DNA of 6,439 nucleotides from Microbacteriaceae bacterium (GCA_030840185.1 JAUZFY010000115.1:1-6439); one strand, 5' to 3'; positions 1-6,394 are shown, numbered from the stretch's first letter. The notes: a model not told the origin generated them from the letters alone. Numbers and translations are program-made.

Positions 1-769
1 CTCCCGACTGCTCGGCGACATCCCGATCAACACCGGCCTGGTCATTCACTCTGACCGGGGATCGGCGCTCGGCAGGGTCACCTCCCGTGGCGAAATGCGT
101 CTGGTTCGCGGCGACCGCGACATCTTCGGATTGCATGGCCGCTCGGCCGAGCAGCGACTGGCGATCGACATGCTGCTCGATCCGGAAATCGGCATCGTCT
201 CGCTCGGCGGACGGGCGGGCACCGGCAAGTCGGCGCTTGCCCTGTGCGCAGGCCTCGAGGCGGTTCTGGAAAAGCAACAGCACAAGAAGATCATGGTGTT
301 CCGCCCGCTGTACGCGGTCGGCGGTCAGGAACTCGGCTTCCTGCCCGGCGATGCCTCGGAGAAGATGAACCCGTGGGCTCAGGCGGTGTTCGACACTCTT
401 GGCTCCGTGGTTTCCCAGAATGTACTCGATGAAGTCGTCGAGCGGGGGATGCTCGAGGTGCTTCCGCTGACGCACATCCGCGGTCGATCGCTGCACGACG
501 CGTTCGTGATCGTTGACGAGGCTCAATCCCTCGAACGCAACGTTCTGCTCACGGTGCTCAGCCGAATCGGCCAGAATTCCCGCGTCGTGCTCACCCATGA
601 TGTGGCCCAGCGCGACAATCTGCGTGTCGGCCGCCACGACGGGGTCGCCTCGGTAATCGAAACGCTTAAGGGCCACGCGCTGTTCGGGCACATCACCCTG
701 ACCCGCTCGGAACGGTCGGCGATCGCCGCTCTCGTCACGGAAATGTTGGAGTCGAACGAACTGGCCTGA
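1..769 (+). CDS. phoH: PhoH-family ATPase (probable PIN-PhoH type), C-terminal part
   Basis: The reading frame is open from base 2, so the gene starts upstream and only its last 255 codons are visible. The fragment is a P-loop ATPase of the PhoH family. It has Walker [10 protein letters not shown] at visible residues 69-77 (bases 206-232), Walker B VIVDEAQ at 169-175 (506-526), and the PhoH-type [11 protein letters not shown] segment at 197-207. A typical C-terminal region with LTRSERS follows, ending in TGA. Actinobacterial PhoH proteins of this kind usually carry an N-terminal PIN ribonuclease domain. In mycobacteria the PIN-PhoH protein PhoH2 is reported to be an RNA helicase and ribonuclease. 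The PIN domain would lie outside the window, so the fusion is inferred. The ATG at 95 is internal to the conserved region and is not the true start. No frameshift or missing motif is seen, and a strong hairpin follows the stop. Confidence 0.93.
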   Translation, partial: SRLLGDIPINTGLVIHSDRGSALGRVTSRGEMRLVRGDRDIFGLHGRSAEQRLAIDMLLDPEIGIVSLGGRAGTGKSALALCAGLEAVLEKQQHKKIMVFRPLYAVGGQELGFLPGDASEKMNPWAQAVFDTLGSVVSQNVLDEVVERGMLEVLPLTHIRGRSLHDAFVIVDEAQSLERNVLLTVLSRIGQNSRVVLTHDVAQRDNLRVGRHDGVASVIETLKGHALFGHITLTRSERSAIAALVTEMLESNELA

Positions 770-787
770 CCGCCCGGAAAAAATCTG

Positions 788-828
788 GTCTACCCCGCGC
801 CGCGCTCGCAGCTCTGCGCGGGGTAGAC
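788..828. terminator. 13-bp perfect hairpin after the phoH gene
   Basis: GTCTACCCCGCGC (788-800) and GCGCGGGGTAGAC (816-828) are perfect reverse complements around a 15-nt loop. The hairpin begins 18 nt after the PhoH stop codon, so it is a plausible terminator for that gene. It has no T-run on its + strand exit side. The run of six A at 778-783 instead gives a T-run when read on the - strand. It may be a U-tract-less actinobacterial terminator, or a bidirectional block. Confidence 0.7.
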
Positions 829-832
829 AGCT

Positions 833-838
833 TAGGCT
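833..838 (+). promoter_or_regulatory. Candidate -10 element TAGGCT, possibly leaderless
   Basis: TAGGCT matches the actinobacterial TAnnnT -10 pattern and lies 6 nt before the GTG at 845, so transcription could start on the start codon itself. No good TTGACA-like -35 is seen; that region lies in the loop of the upstream hairpin. This is inferred from sequence pattern only. Confidence 0.4.
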
Positions 839-844
839 CTAAGG

Positions 845-1618
845 GTGAACCTTCCCATGACCGCACTCCTCGGCGGACTGGCCGTTCTCACCCTTTGGGG
901 ATTCATCGCCCCCCGATCGCAGTGGCGAGTCCTGACGAGTTGGAGCCACCGGGACCCGCGGGGGAACGAGCCCGGTCAGGTCGTCGTCGGCATTCACCGA
1001 GTAGTAGCTGGCCTGGCCGTCGCGTCGCTCGCGTTCACCGGGGTGTCCATCGAGCAGGGGAGCAAACAACCCAAGGCTGTCCCCGTTGTGCGATCGACTG
1101 CCGACCCGGTGCGCCAGCTTTGGGGAACGCCGGATCCGGTCGTTGTCAATCGGGTGGTCTCACCGGTGACGACAGCACCGACGGACCTCGTTTCGCTTCC
1201 AGTGCTGCGCTTCCAGGGGATTGACGGCACGCATCGCGACCCCAGCTACCTCTTCAACTTGGGCACCTTTCAACCGCCGAATGCGAAGAAGGGCGACGGG
1301 TACGTCGGGTCTGACCCTGCCGTCGGTCTCACCGCGCTCGACACCTCGAATCTCGTTGTTCAGGTTCGGGCGGACGCCCGCTGCATCCCCAAACAGGTGC
1401 TAGTCCTCCAGTCGGCGAGCGCAGTCGTCGTCGCCGTCTACTACGGGCGTCCGGGCGGAGGGGTCGCCAACGGGGCCGACCTCGCCACCCTATGCAACGC
1501 GCCCGCATCGGGTTCGGTGTCCACCCTCATCCCGCTCCACCTGGACGCGCCGGTCGGCGGGCGGGCGGTAGTCAACCTCGACGGGGTTCCGGTCGCCCCG
1601 GCGGTGTCGAAGAACTGA
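845..1618 (+). CDS. Hypothetical protein with two N-terminal membrane helices and an exported C-terminal domain
   Basis: I do not recognise a characterised family. The 257-residue product (GTG start) has a hydrophobic segment at residues 5-21. A short basic, Trp-rich stretch (about 22-44, PRSQWRVLTSW then RDPRGNEPG) follows, then a second hydrophobic segment at about 49-68. The remaining roughly 190 residues are rich in V, T, P and G. They contain one Cys in DARCIPKQ and one in ATLCNAP, which could form a disulphide in an extracytoplasmic beta-rich domain. The W...SW..RDP..EP pattern between the helices resembles short actinobacterial membrane domains of unknown function. An in-frame ATG at 857, with AAGGG about 11 nt upstream, is an alternative start that would remove four residues. 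The gene stands alone between two hairpins. Coding is supported by the full-length open frame, GC-rich third positions and sensible topology. Function is unassigned. Confidence 0.75.
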   Translation: MNLPMTALLGGLAVLTLWGFIAPRSQWRVLTSWSHRDPRGNEPGQVVVGIHRVVAGLAVASLAFTGVSIEQGSKQPKAVPVVRSTADPVRQLWGTPDPVVVNRVVSPVTTAPTDLVSLPVLRFQGIDGTHRDPSYLFNLGTFQPPNAKKGDGYVGSDPAVGLTALDTSNLVVQVRADARCIPKQVLVLQSASAVVVAVYYGRPGGGVANGADLATLCNAPASGSVSTLIPLHLDAPVGGRAVVNLDGVPVAPAVSKN

Positions 1619-1642
1619 GACCGGCACGGTAACGGGCCGCAG

Positions 1643-1683
1643 AACGGATCGGCCCCCGAACCGTGGTTCCCGGCCGATCCGTT
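1643..1683. terminator. Probable bidirectional terminator between convergent genes
   Basis: AACGGATCGGCC (1643-1654) pairs perfectly with GGCCGATCCGTT (1672-1683). The 17-nt loop can itself fold as GAAC-CGTG-GTTC (1658-1669), giving a two-tier hairpin. It sits in the 74-nt space between the + strand hypothetical gene and the - strand fumC, where a shared terminator is expected. Only TTT follows on the + strand. On the - strand the T-run comes before the stem, directly after the fumC stop. Confidence 0.72.
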
Positions 1684-1692
1684 TGGAAAAAA

Positions 1693-3120
1693 CTAGACGG
1701 CGGCCTGTGCCTGCGGAGGTCGCGTCATCGACAACACGTCGAGCGCGGTGTCGAGCTGGTCGAGGCTGACCTCGCCCCGCTCGACGAACCCGAGGTCGAT
1801 CACCGATTCCCGGATGGTGATCGCCTTCGTCACCGCGTTCTTGGCCACCTTTGCGGCCGCTTCGTAGCCGATGACACGGTTGAGCGGCGTGACGATCGCG
1901 GGGGAGGACTCGGCAAGCGCGCGTGCCCGCTCCTCGTTCGCCTGCAGGCCGTTGACCGTCTTGTCGGCGAGAGCCACGGTGCTGTTGGCGAGCAGCCGGA
2001 TGGACTCGAGAAGCGCCGTTCCCATGACCGGGATAGCGACGTTCAGCTCGAAGGCGCCGGATGCCCCCGCCCACGCGATGGTCGCATCGTTGCCGATAAC
2101 CCGCGCGGCGACCATGAGCACGGCCTCGGGAATGACCGGATTCACCTTGCCCGGCATGATCGAGGAACCGGGCTGGAGATCCGGAATGTTCAGTTCGCCG
2201 AGGCCCGTGTTCGGTCCGGAACCCATCCACCGCAGGTCATTGCAGATCTTGGTGAGGCTCACGGCAATTACGCGCAGAGCGCCGGATGCCTCGACGAGCC
2301 CGTCGCGGGCCCCCTGAGCCTCGAAGTGGTCTCGAGCTTCCGTAAGCGGCAGGCCGGAGTCGGAGGCGAGAAGAGCGATCACGCGCTGTGAGAAGCCGGC
2401 CGGAGTGTTGATCCCGGTTCCGACCGCAGTGCCGCCGAGCGGCACCTCGGCGACGCGCACGATGGTGGAACGCACCCTGTCGATGCCGTTGCGCATCTGC
2501 GCGGCGTACCCGGCAAACTCCTGGCCGAGGGTCACCGGGGTGGCGTCCATGAGGTGGGTGCGGCCGGACTTGACGACGGTTTTCCACAACTCCGCCTTGG
2601 TCTCGAGCGACACCGCAAGATGATCGAGCGCGGGGATGAGGTCGCCGAGAAGCGCCCCGGTGACGGCGACGTGCACGGAGGTGGGGAAGACGTCATTTGA
2701 CGACTGTGATGCATTGACGTGGTCGTTTGGGTGCACCGGCTGTCCAGCGATGCGGGTGGCGAGAGTGGCCAACACCTCGTTGATGTTCATGTTCGAGGAG
2801 GTGCCGCTGCCGGTCTGATAGGTGTCGACCGGGAACTCGTCATGGTGGCGCCCGGCGATGAGCTCGTCCGCCGCGAGCGCGATGGCATCGGCGACGGTCG
2901 CATCGAGAATACCGAGTTCCTTGTTCACGACGGCCGCCGCTCGCTTGATGCGGGCTAGGGCGACGATCTGCGCCGGCTCGAGACCGGAGCCGGAGATCGG
3001 GAAGTTTTCCACGGCTCGTTGGGTCTGGGCACCGTAAAGCGCCGCGCTCGGCACCCGCACCTCGCCCATGGTGTCGTGCTCGATGCGGAAGTCGGAGTCC
3101 GGCGATCCAGAACTGGTCAC
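1693..3120 (-). CDS. fumC: Class II fumarate hydratase (fumarase C)
   Basis: This cytoplasmic TCA-cycle enzyme reversibly hydrates fumarate to L-malate as a homotetramer and needs no iron-sulphur cluster. The 475-residue length is normal for FumC. In order, the product shows the N-terminal [14 protein letters not shown] (30-43), [10 protein letters not shown] (103-112), ASQSSND (137-143), [10 protein letters not shown] (186-195) with the conserved His189, and the superfamily signature [11 protein letters not shown] (318-328). Ser319, Lys325 and Asn327 correspond to the E. coli FumC active-site residues Ser318, Lys324 and Asn326. [11 protein letters not shown] (300-310) also matches fumarase rather than aspartase or argininosuccinate lyase. 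The start is GTG at 3120, with AAGGAA (3131-3136) 10 nt upstream. It is the last gene of the - strand series, 43 nt after the carbonic anhydrase stop. All catalytic motifs are intact. Confidence 0.97.
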   Translation of the reverse strand: MTSSGSPDSDFRIEHDTMGEVRVPSAALYGAQTQRAVENFPISGSGLEPAQIVALARIKRAAAVVNKELGILDATVADAIALAADELIAGRHHDEFPVDTYQTGSGTSSNMNINEVLATLATRIAGQPVHPNDHVNASQSSNDVFPTSVHVAVTGALLGDLIPALDHLAVSLETKAELWKTVVKSGRTHLMDATPVTLGQEFAGYAAQMRNGIDRVRSTIVRVAEVPLGGTAVGTGINTPAGFSQRVIALLASDSGLPLTEARDHFEAQGARDGLVEASGALRVIAVSLTKICNDLRWMGSGPNTGLGELNIPDLQPGSSIMPGKVNPVIPEAVLMVAARVIGNDATIAWAGASGAFELNVAIPVMGTALLESIRLLANSTVALADKTVNGLQANEERARALAESSPAIVTPLNRVIGYEAAAKVAKNAVTKAITIRESVIDLGFVERGEVSLDQLDTALDVLSMTRPPQAQAAV

Positions 3121-3163
3121 GGCGATTGTGTTCCTTACTCTGATGGTGATGTTCGGTCGCAGA

Positions 3164-3811
3164 CTAGATGCTGCCGACGACTATGTCTGGGACCGCCGTG
3201 CCCTCGAGCAGCAGGTAGTTTGCCCCAACGATAGCCAGCGTACCCGCGGCAATCGCGTCGCTGATGAGTTCCGAACTCTGAAGCAACTCGGACACGGTGT
3301 CCCGAAGGTGCTCTCGACCCACCTCGGTCGAGTCCGGAGCTTCGAGGCTTGTTTCCCCGCGCTTCACCCGCGTGACGGCCGGAATGATCTTTTCGATGAG
3401 GTGGTAGATATGGGGCGGGAGGGAAACGGCATCCGGCATCTGCGAGTCGATCGCCGCGCGCACGGCGCCGCACTCGTCGTGTCCCAGTACGACAATCAAG
3501 GGCACCTGTAGTACGGCGACGGCATACTCGAGCGACCCGATGACAGAGTCGGAAATGACCTGGCCGGCGTTGCGCACGACGAACAAGTCGCCGAGGCCCT
3601 TGTCGAAAATGATCTCGGCGGCGAGCCGCGAGTCGCTGCAGCCGAACAGCGCCGCGTGTGGTGCCTGTTTGCCGACAAGTTGTTCCCGACGTTCAACGTC
3701 TTGGCGCGGATGCCGGGGTTCACCGGCGACGAAGCGCTGGTTGCCCCGTGCCATCTCAGCCCAGGCCTTAGCCGGGGTGGGGATGGTGGTCGATTCGGTG
3801 TCAATAGTCAC
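3164..3811 (-). CDS. Beta-class carbonic anhydrase
   Basis: This zinc enzyme interconverts CO2 and bicarbonate, probably in the cytoplasm since no signal peptide or membrane segment is seen. The 215-residue product has the complete beta-class zinc and catalytic set: Cys58, Asp60 and Arg62 in GCSDSR (57-62), and His111 and Cys114 in GHDECGA (110-116). It also has the conserved VVRNAG (78-83) and an N-terminal helix with ARGNQRFV (21-28). The start is GTG at 3811, overlapping the TGA of the upstream DUF4245 gene as GTGA. GAGGGGG (3816-3822) lies just upstream as a Shine-Dalgarno, so translation is probably coupled to that gene. It precedes fumC by 43 nt on the same strand, and bicarbonate supply to carboxylation reactions linked to the TCA cycle is a plausible role. 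The family is clear, the physiological role inferred. Confidence 0.95.
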   Translation of the reverse strand: MTIDTESTTIPTPAKAWAEMARGNQRFVAGEPRHPRQDVERREQLVGKQAPHAALFGCSDSRLAAEIIFDKGLGDLFVVRNAGQVISDSVIGSLEYAVAVLQVPLIVVLGHDECGAVRAAIDSQMPDAVSLPPHIYHLIEKIIPAVTRVKRGETSLEAPDSTEVGREHLRDTVSELLQSSELISDAIAAGTLAIVGANYLLLEGTAVPDIVVGSI

Positions 3812-4452
3812 TTGGCCCCCTCAAGCTGGGTGGTGATTGCTCCGGCGAGTGTCGCGAATTCGGCGCGGGTCGCCGTTCCATGAAGCACAATGCTGCTCAC
3901 ACCTGTGACGGTGCTCAGCGAATAGGCGAAATTGCCGGCGTCCGCGGCGCTGCGACGGTCATAGGCCTTCCAGGTCAGGCCGTCGATGGTCACGTTTCCG
4001 GTCGACTGGGCTCCCTGAAGCTGGTTGGCCACCCAGGTCGGGTTGGCTTTGACGCCCTGAACGACACCGATGAACTCTTGGCTGGGGGTGATGAGGCCGA
4101 TGGTCCAGGCCACTACGCCATCCGACCCGGTGTTAAGGCCGTCGGTGTTGGCCTTCCAGCTGGACGGTAGCGCGGGGGCGGCGAGGGTGTGGCCGACCTC
4201 CGGTTGCGACGCCACGGCGTCGCTTCGGTAGTTCACGGCCGGGGGCGGTGAGCCGTCGGGACGCACGACCACAAGTACGAGGAAGAGTACAACGGCCAAG
4301 GAGGCGGCAAGTGCCAGGACGAGATTGAGTAGTGTCTGGTTGGATCGGTGCCGTCGAGAACTATCGGCCTTGCGGGCCGCGGTTTCGTCCGGCGTCTCCG
4401 GACGCCCGAGTTCCGCGACGACGCGCGGGGCACGGCTCGGTTGATCTGCCAC
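3808..4452 (-). CDS. DUF4245 membrane-anchored protein
   Basis: The 214-residue product matches the actinobacterial DUF4245 family, whose function is unknown to me. Residues 1-40 are a charged cytoplasmic tail with the typical RPETPDETAARKADSSRRHR pattern (17-36). Residues 41-63 form a single transmembrane helix with an RPD stop-transfer. The rest is a predicted exported domain with APALPSSW (92-99), the VAWTIGLITP segment (114-123), FIGVVQG (127-133), IDGLTWKAYDRR (156-167), NFAYSLST (174-181) and VLHGTATRAEF (189-199). The start is GTG at 4452, with GAGGAAG (4456-4462) just upstream. It begins 24 nt after the xseB stop, and its stop overlaps the carbonic anhydrase start by 4 nt. DUF4245 genes are often found near xseB, glpX and fumC in actinobacteria, which supports the call, but what links them is not known to me. 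Confidence 0.9.
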   Translation of the reverse strand: MADQPSRAPRVVAELGRPETPDETAARKADSSRRHRSNQTLLNLVLALAASLAVVLFLVLVVVRPDGSPPPAVNYRSDAVASQPEVGHTLAAPALPSSWKANTDGLNTGSDGVVAWTIGLITPSQEFIGVVQGVKANPTWVANQLQGAQSTGNVTIDGLTWKAYDRRSAADAGNFAYSLSTVTGVSSIVLHGTATRAEFATLAGAITTQLEGAK

Positions 4453-4476
4453 TTACTTCCTCGACATTCGGATGCG

Positions 4477-4785
4477 CTACTCGGCGGCGTTGTGCGCCGA
4501 GTCGGAGCTGCTCGTATCGGAGCCGGGCGACGCGGGGTTAGCAGAAGCAGGACTGCTCGAACTCAGGCGGGCCTTGTCGAGCCTGGCCTTGGCGCCGATG
4601 AGCCATTCTTCGCAGTGCTTGGCGAGGGCCTCGCCCCGCTCCCAAAGCGCGAGCGACTGTTCGAGGGTCGAGGAGCCCTGCTCGAGTTCATGGACGACGC
4701 GCACAAGCTCGTCACGAGAGTCCTCGTAGCTCAGTTCTGCGACATCGGCATTGGAGGTCACGCCGACGGAAGGGGTAGTTGCCAC
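4477..4785 (-). CDS. xseB: Exodeoxyribonuclease VII small subunit
   Basis: XseB binds XseA to form exonuclease VII, which digests single-stranded DNA from either end into oligonucleotides. In the E. coli enzyme several small subunits bind each large one. Of 102 residues, about 15-73 form the family's helical hairpin: [34 protein letters not shown] split by the turn at GSS (38-40), then [16 protein letters not shown]. The last 29 residues are a Ser/Ala/Pro/Asn-rich tail that looks disordered and is longer than in most short XseB proteins. The start is GTG at 4785. No Shine-Dalgarno precedes it, but TAGAAT lies 6 nt upstream, so a leaderless transcript is possible in addition to read-through from xseA 40 nt upstream. 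Confidence 0.94.
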   Translation of the reverse strand: MATTPSVGVTSNADVAELSYEDSRDELVRVVHELEQGSSTLEQSLALWERGEALAKHCEEWLIGAKARLDKARLSSSSPASANPASPGSDTSSSDSAHNAAE

Positions 4786-4791
4786 ATAGCG

Positions 4792-4797
4792 ATTCTA
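4792..4797 (-). promoter_or_regulatory. Candidate -10 element TAGAAT before xseB
   Basis: On the - strand TAGAAT, a close match to the TATAAT consensus, is followed by CGCTAT and then directly by the xseB GTG. This spacing would place the transcription start on the start codon. The absence of a Shine-Dalgarno fits a leaderless mRNA. No convincing -35 is seen; a 7-bp palindrome lies just upstream instead. Confidence 0.45.
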
Positions 4798-4800
4798 CCC

Positions 4801-4817
4801 AGCCTCGCGTCGAGGCT
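4801..4817. repeat. 7-bp palindrome with 3-nt loop between xseA and xseB
   Basis: AGCCTCG (4801-4807) and CGAGGCT (4811-4817) are perfect reverse complements around CGT. The element fills much of the 40-nt xseA-xseB gap, beginning 8 nt after the xseA stop and ending 3 nt before the TAGAAT. It could be a weak or attenuating hairpin for xseA read-through, an mRNA processing or stability element, or an operator. No T-run follows it, so a classical terminator is less likely. Confidence 0.5.
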
Positions 4818-4825
4818 CTCGGGCC

Positions 4826-6067
4826 TTACGAAATTACGGCGCCTGCCGTCCCGTCTGCGAGGGTGAGGAGGAGGGGAGTGCCGACCACGGCCTCCCGTGC
4901 GCTGCGCAGCACCCGGCCGTCGGGCAGCTGGGCAATGGCGTATCCGCGATCGAGGGTGCGCTGCGGCGACAGCGCGCGCAGATGGGAGCGCAGATCGCCG
5001 ACCCGGATGAGTGAGTGCTCGACGAGACGCTCAATGAGTTCGTTGCTGCGCTGGACGTACCTGCCGAGCTCCTCCGCCCTCGAATCGATCAGCCACTGCG
5101 GATTCGCGACAACGGGACGCGACCTCAACTGTTCCAGCCGGTCGATCTCGATCCGCAAGCGAGCGGTCATTCTGGTGCCGATGCGTGCTCTGGCCTGCTG
5201 CACCCGGGTGAGTTCCTCCGCGACATCCGGTACAACCCGTTTGGCGGCGTCGGTCGGCGTGGAAGCGCGAAGGTCGGCGACGTCGTCGAGCAGCGGCCGG
5301 TCCGCCTCGTGTCCAATCGCGCTCACGATCGGGGTGACGCAGGCCGCGGCGGTGCGGACGAGGGCTTCGTCGCTGAAGACGAGGAGGTTCTGGAAGTCGC
5401 CGCCACCGCGGGCGATGATGATCACATCGACGTCGGGGTCCGCGTCGAGCGCTGTGAGCGCCGCGGTCACCTCGCGAGAGGCGCGATCACCCTGAACGGC
5501 CGTGTGAATCACGGTGAACTCCACCGCGGGCCAGCGCAACTGCGCGTTGCGAATGACGTCCTTCTCGGCATCGGAGTCCTTGCCGGTGATCAGCCCGATG
5601 CGCCCGGGCAGGAATGGGAGCGGACGCTTGTTCGGGACGTCGAACAGCCCTTCCGACCGAAGCGTCTGCCGAAGACGCTCGAGTCTCTCAAGCAGGTCGC
5701 CGATGCCAACGTGTCGCATTTCGAACACCTGCATGGTCAGCGTTCCGCCCTTGACCCAGTAGTTCGGCTTTACGAGGGCGACGACCCGGTCGCCTTGCTT
5801 CAAATCGGCCGGGAGCCTGACCTTGACGGACGACCACACTGTGAAGCCGACCGTGATGTCGGCGTTCAGGTCCTTGAGCTTGCCGTAGACATTGCCGCCG
5901 GACAGCCCCCACTGCGTGATTTCGCCCTCGGTCCAGACGGCGCCGAGCCGGTCGATATAGCCCTTGATCTTGCTCGAGAGCAGCCCGACCGGCCACGGGG
6001 CGTCCACCGTGGATGGGGCGCCGACTATCGTCATGCTTTGGCTGCCGTCATTCTGTGTCGCTCGCAC
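4826..6067 (-). CDS. xseA: Exodeoxyribonuclease VII large subunit
   Basis: This is the catalytic subunit of exonuclease VII, acting on single-stranded DNA in repair and recombination. The 413-residue product has the N-terminal OB-fold domain (about 24-118), including the VWTEGEI strand (44-50). The catalytic region contains GRIGLITGKDSDAEKD (155-170), ARGGGDFQNLLVFSDE (219-234), and SAIGHEADRPLLDDVAD (249-265) followed by RASTPTDAA (267-275). A helical region (about 280-360) follows, then the C-terminal LSPQRTLDRGYAI motif (366-378). The family motif is usually GGGS followed by acidic residues, whereas here it is GGGD, which I believe is seen in related Microbacteriaceae. GTG at 6067 lies 9 nt after the upstream stop and suits translational coupling, but lacks a clear Shine-Dalgarno. 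ATG at 6034 (residue 12) is a real alternative, since conservation begins only around residue 24. Confidence 0.96.
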   Translation of the reverse strand: MRATQNDGSQSMTIVGAPSTVDAPWPVGLLSSKIKGYIDRLGAVWTEGEITQWGLSGGNVYGKLKDLNADITVGFTVWSSVKVRLPADLKQGDRVVALVKPNYWVKGGTLTMQVFEMRHVGIGDLLERLERLRQTLRSEGLFDVPNKRPLPFLPGRIGLITGKDSDAEKDVIRNAQLRWPAVEFTVIHTAVQGDRASREVTAALTALDADPDVDVIIIARGGGDFQNLLVFSDEALVRTAAACVTPIVSAIGHEADRPLLDDVADLRASTPTDAAKRVVPDVAEELTRVQQARARIGTRMTARLRIEIDRLEQLRSRPVVANPQWLIDSRAEELGRYVQRSNELIERLVEHSLIRVGDLRSHLRALSPQRTLDRGYAIAQLPDGRVLRSAREAVVGTPLLLTLADGTAGAVIS

Positions 6068-6076
6068 GGCGCCGGG

Positions 6077-6394
6077 TCAGGAATCGCCGCCGACGGGCGG
6101 CTCGCCAACATATTCGTGGGCTTCCCTGGCAAGCTCCGGCCACAGTTGCAGGTCACTAACGCGGGCCCAGTTCCGGCCGGACTGACCGTGAACCGCAAAT
6201 CGCTCGGCGATGCCGCGTTCGACCAGGTCTGCCGCGCGGGCCGGCGGAAGTTCGACCAGCAGGTCGTCCCCCTCGAGGCGAGCAAAGACCGTCCCGTGAA
6301 CGAGGAGCCCCTCGGCGGCGACGGAGACGCCATCTTCCTCGCTGAAGGAGTAGACGAGTTCATTGAATCCCTCCGTCGCGGCCCTGCTTGCCAT
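6077..6394 (-). CDS. Small TfoX N-terminal / MmcQ-YjbR-like protein
   Basis: The 105-residue soluble product has no signal peptide or membrane segment. The arrangement GLLVHGTVFARLEGDDLLVELP (29-50), PARAADLVERGIAERFAVHG (51-70), a W-containing strand NWARVSD (75-81) and a terminal helix LWPELAREAHEYVG (84-97) follows the pattern of TfoX N-terminal or YjbR-like proteins. In that family a K/VFA-L strand, a VKLP strand, a helix, a W-V strand and a LAREA helix recur. These proteins often act as small DNA- or nucleotide-associated factors, but no activity can be assigned here. The start is ATG at 6394, with GGAGG at 6402-6406 and 7-nt spacing, the clearest ribosome binding site in the window. It is the first visible gene of the - strand series, 9 nt before the longer xseA start. 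Mycobacteria also have a small hypothetical gene between xseA and lytB2, but I cannot say it is homologous. Confidence 0.72.
   Translation of the reverse strand: MASRAATEGFNELVYSFSEEDGVSVAAEGLLVHGTVFARLEGDDLLVELPPARAADLVERGIAERFAVHGQSGRNWARVSDLQLWPELAREAHEYVGEPPVGGDS

Noticed and set aside
95..769. ATG at 95 as the start of a complete 224-residue ATPase gene
   Set aside because: The same frame is open to the left edge of the window and encodes sequence typical of the region preceding the PhoH ATPase domain, so the gene is partial and starts upstream.
1490..2230. A 246-codon - strand open frame in another frame through fumC, running past its stop codon
   Set aside because: Same-strand shadow of fumC, extremely rich in Arg, Gly and Ala with no recognisable motif. 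FumC is full length without it, so no frameshift is needed.
1663..2391. A 242-codon + strand open frame antisense to fumC
   Set aside because: It overlaps the clear fumarase gene and begins inside the terminator hairpin. Its composition (Arg, Gly, Asp rich, no domain) is typical of a high-GC shadow.
3121..3163. A possible separate fumC promoter (TAGTCT overlapping the carbonic anhydrase stop codon)
   Set aside because: It matches TAnnnT, but there is no -35 and no supporting spacing to the start codon. A single degenerate match in 43 nt is likely by chance.
4779..5495. A 238-codon + strand open frame antisense to the C-terminal half of xseA
   Set aside because: Ser/Arg-rich shadow with no family resemblance and no ribosome binding site distinct from coding sequence.
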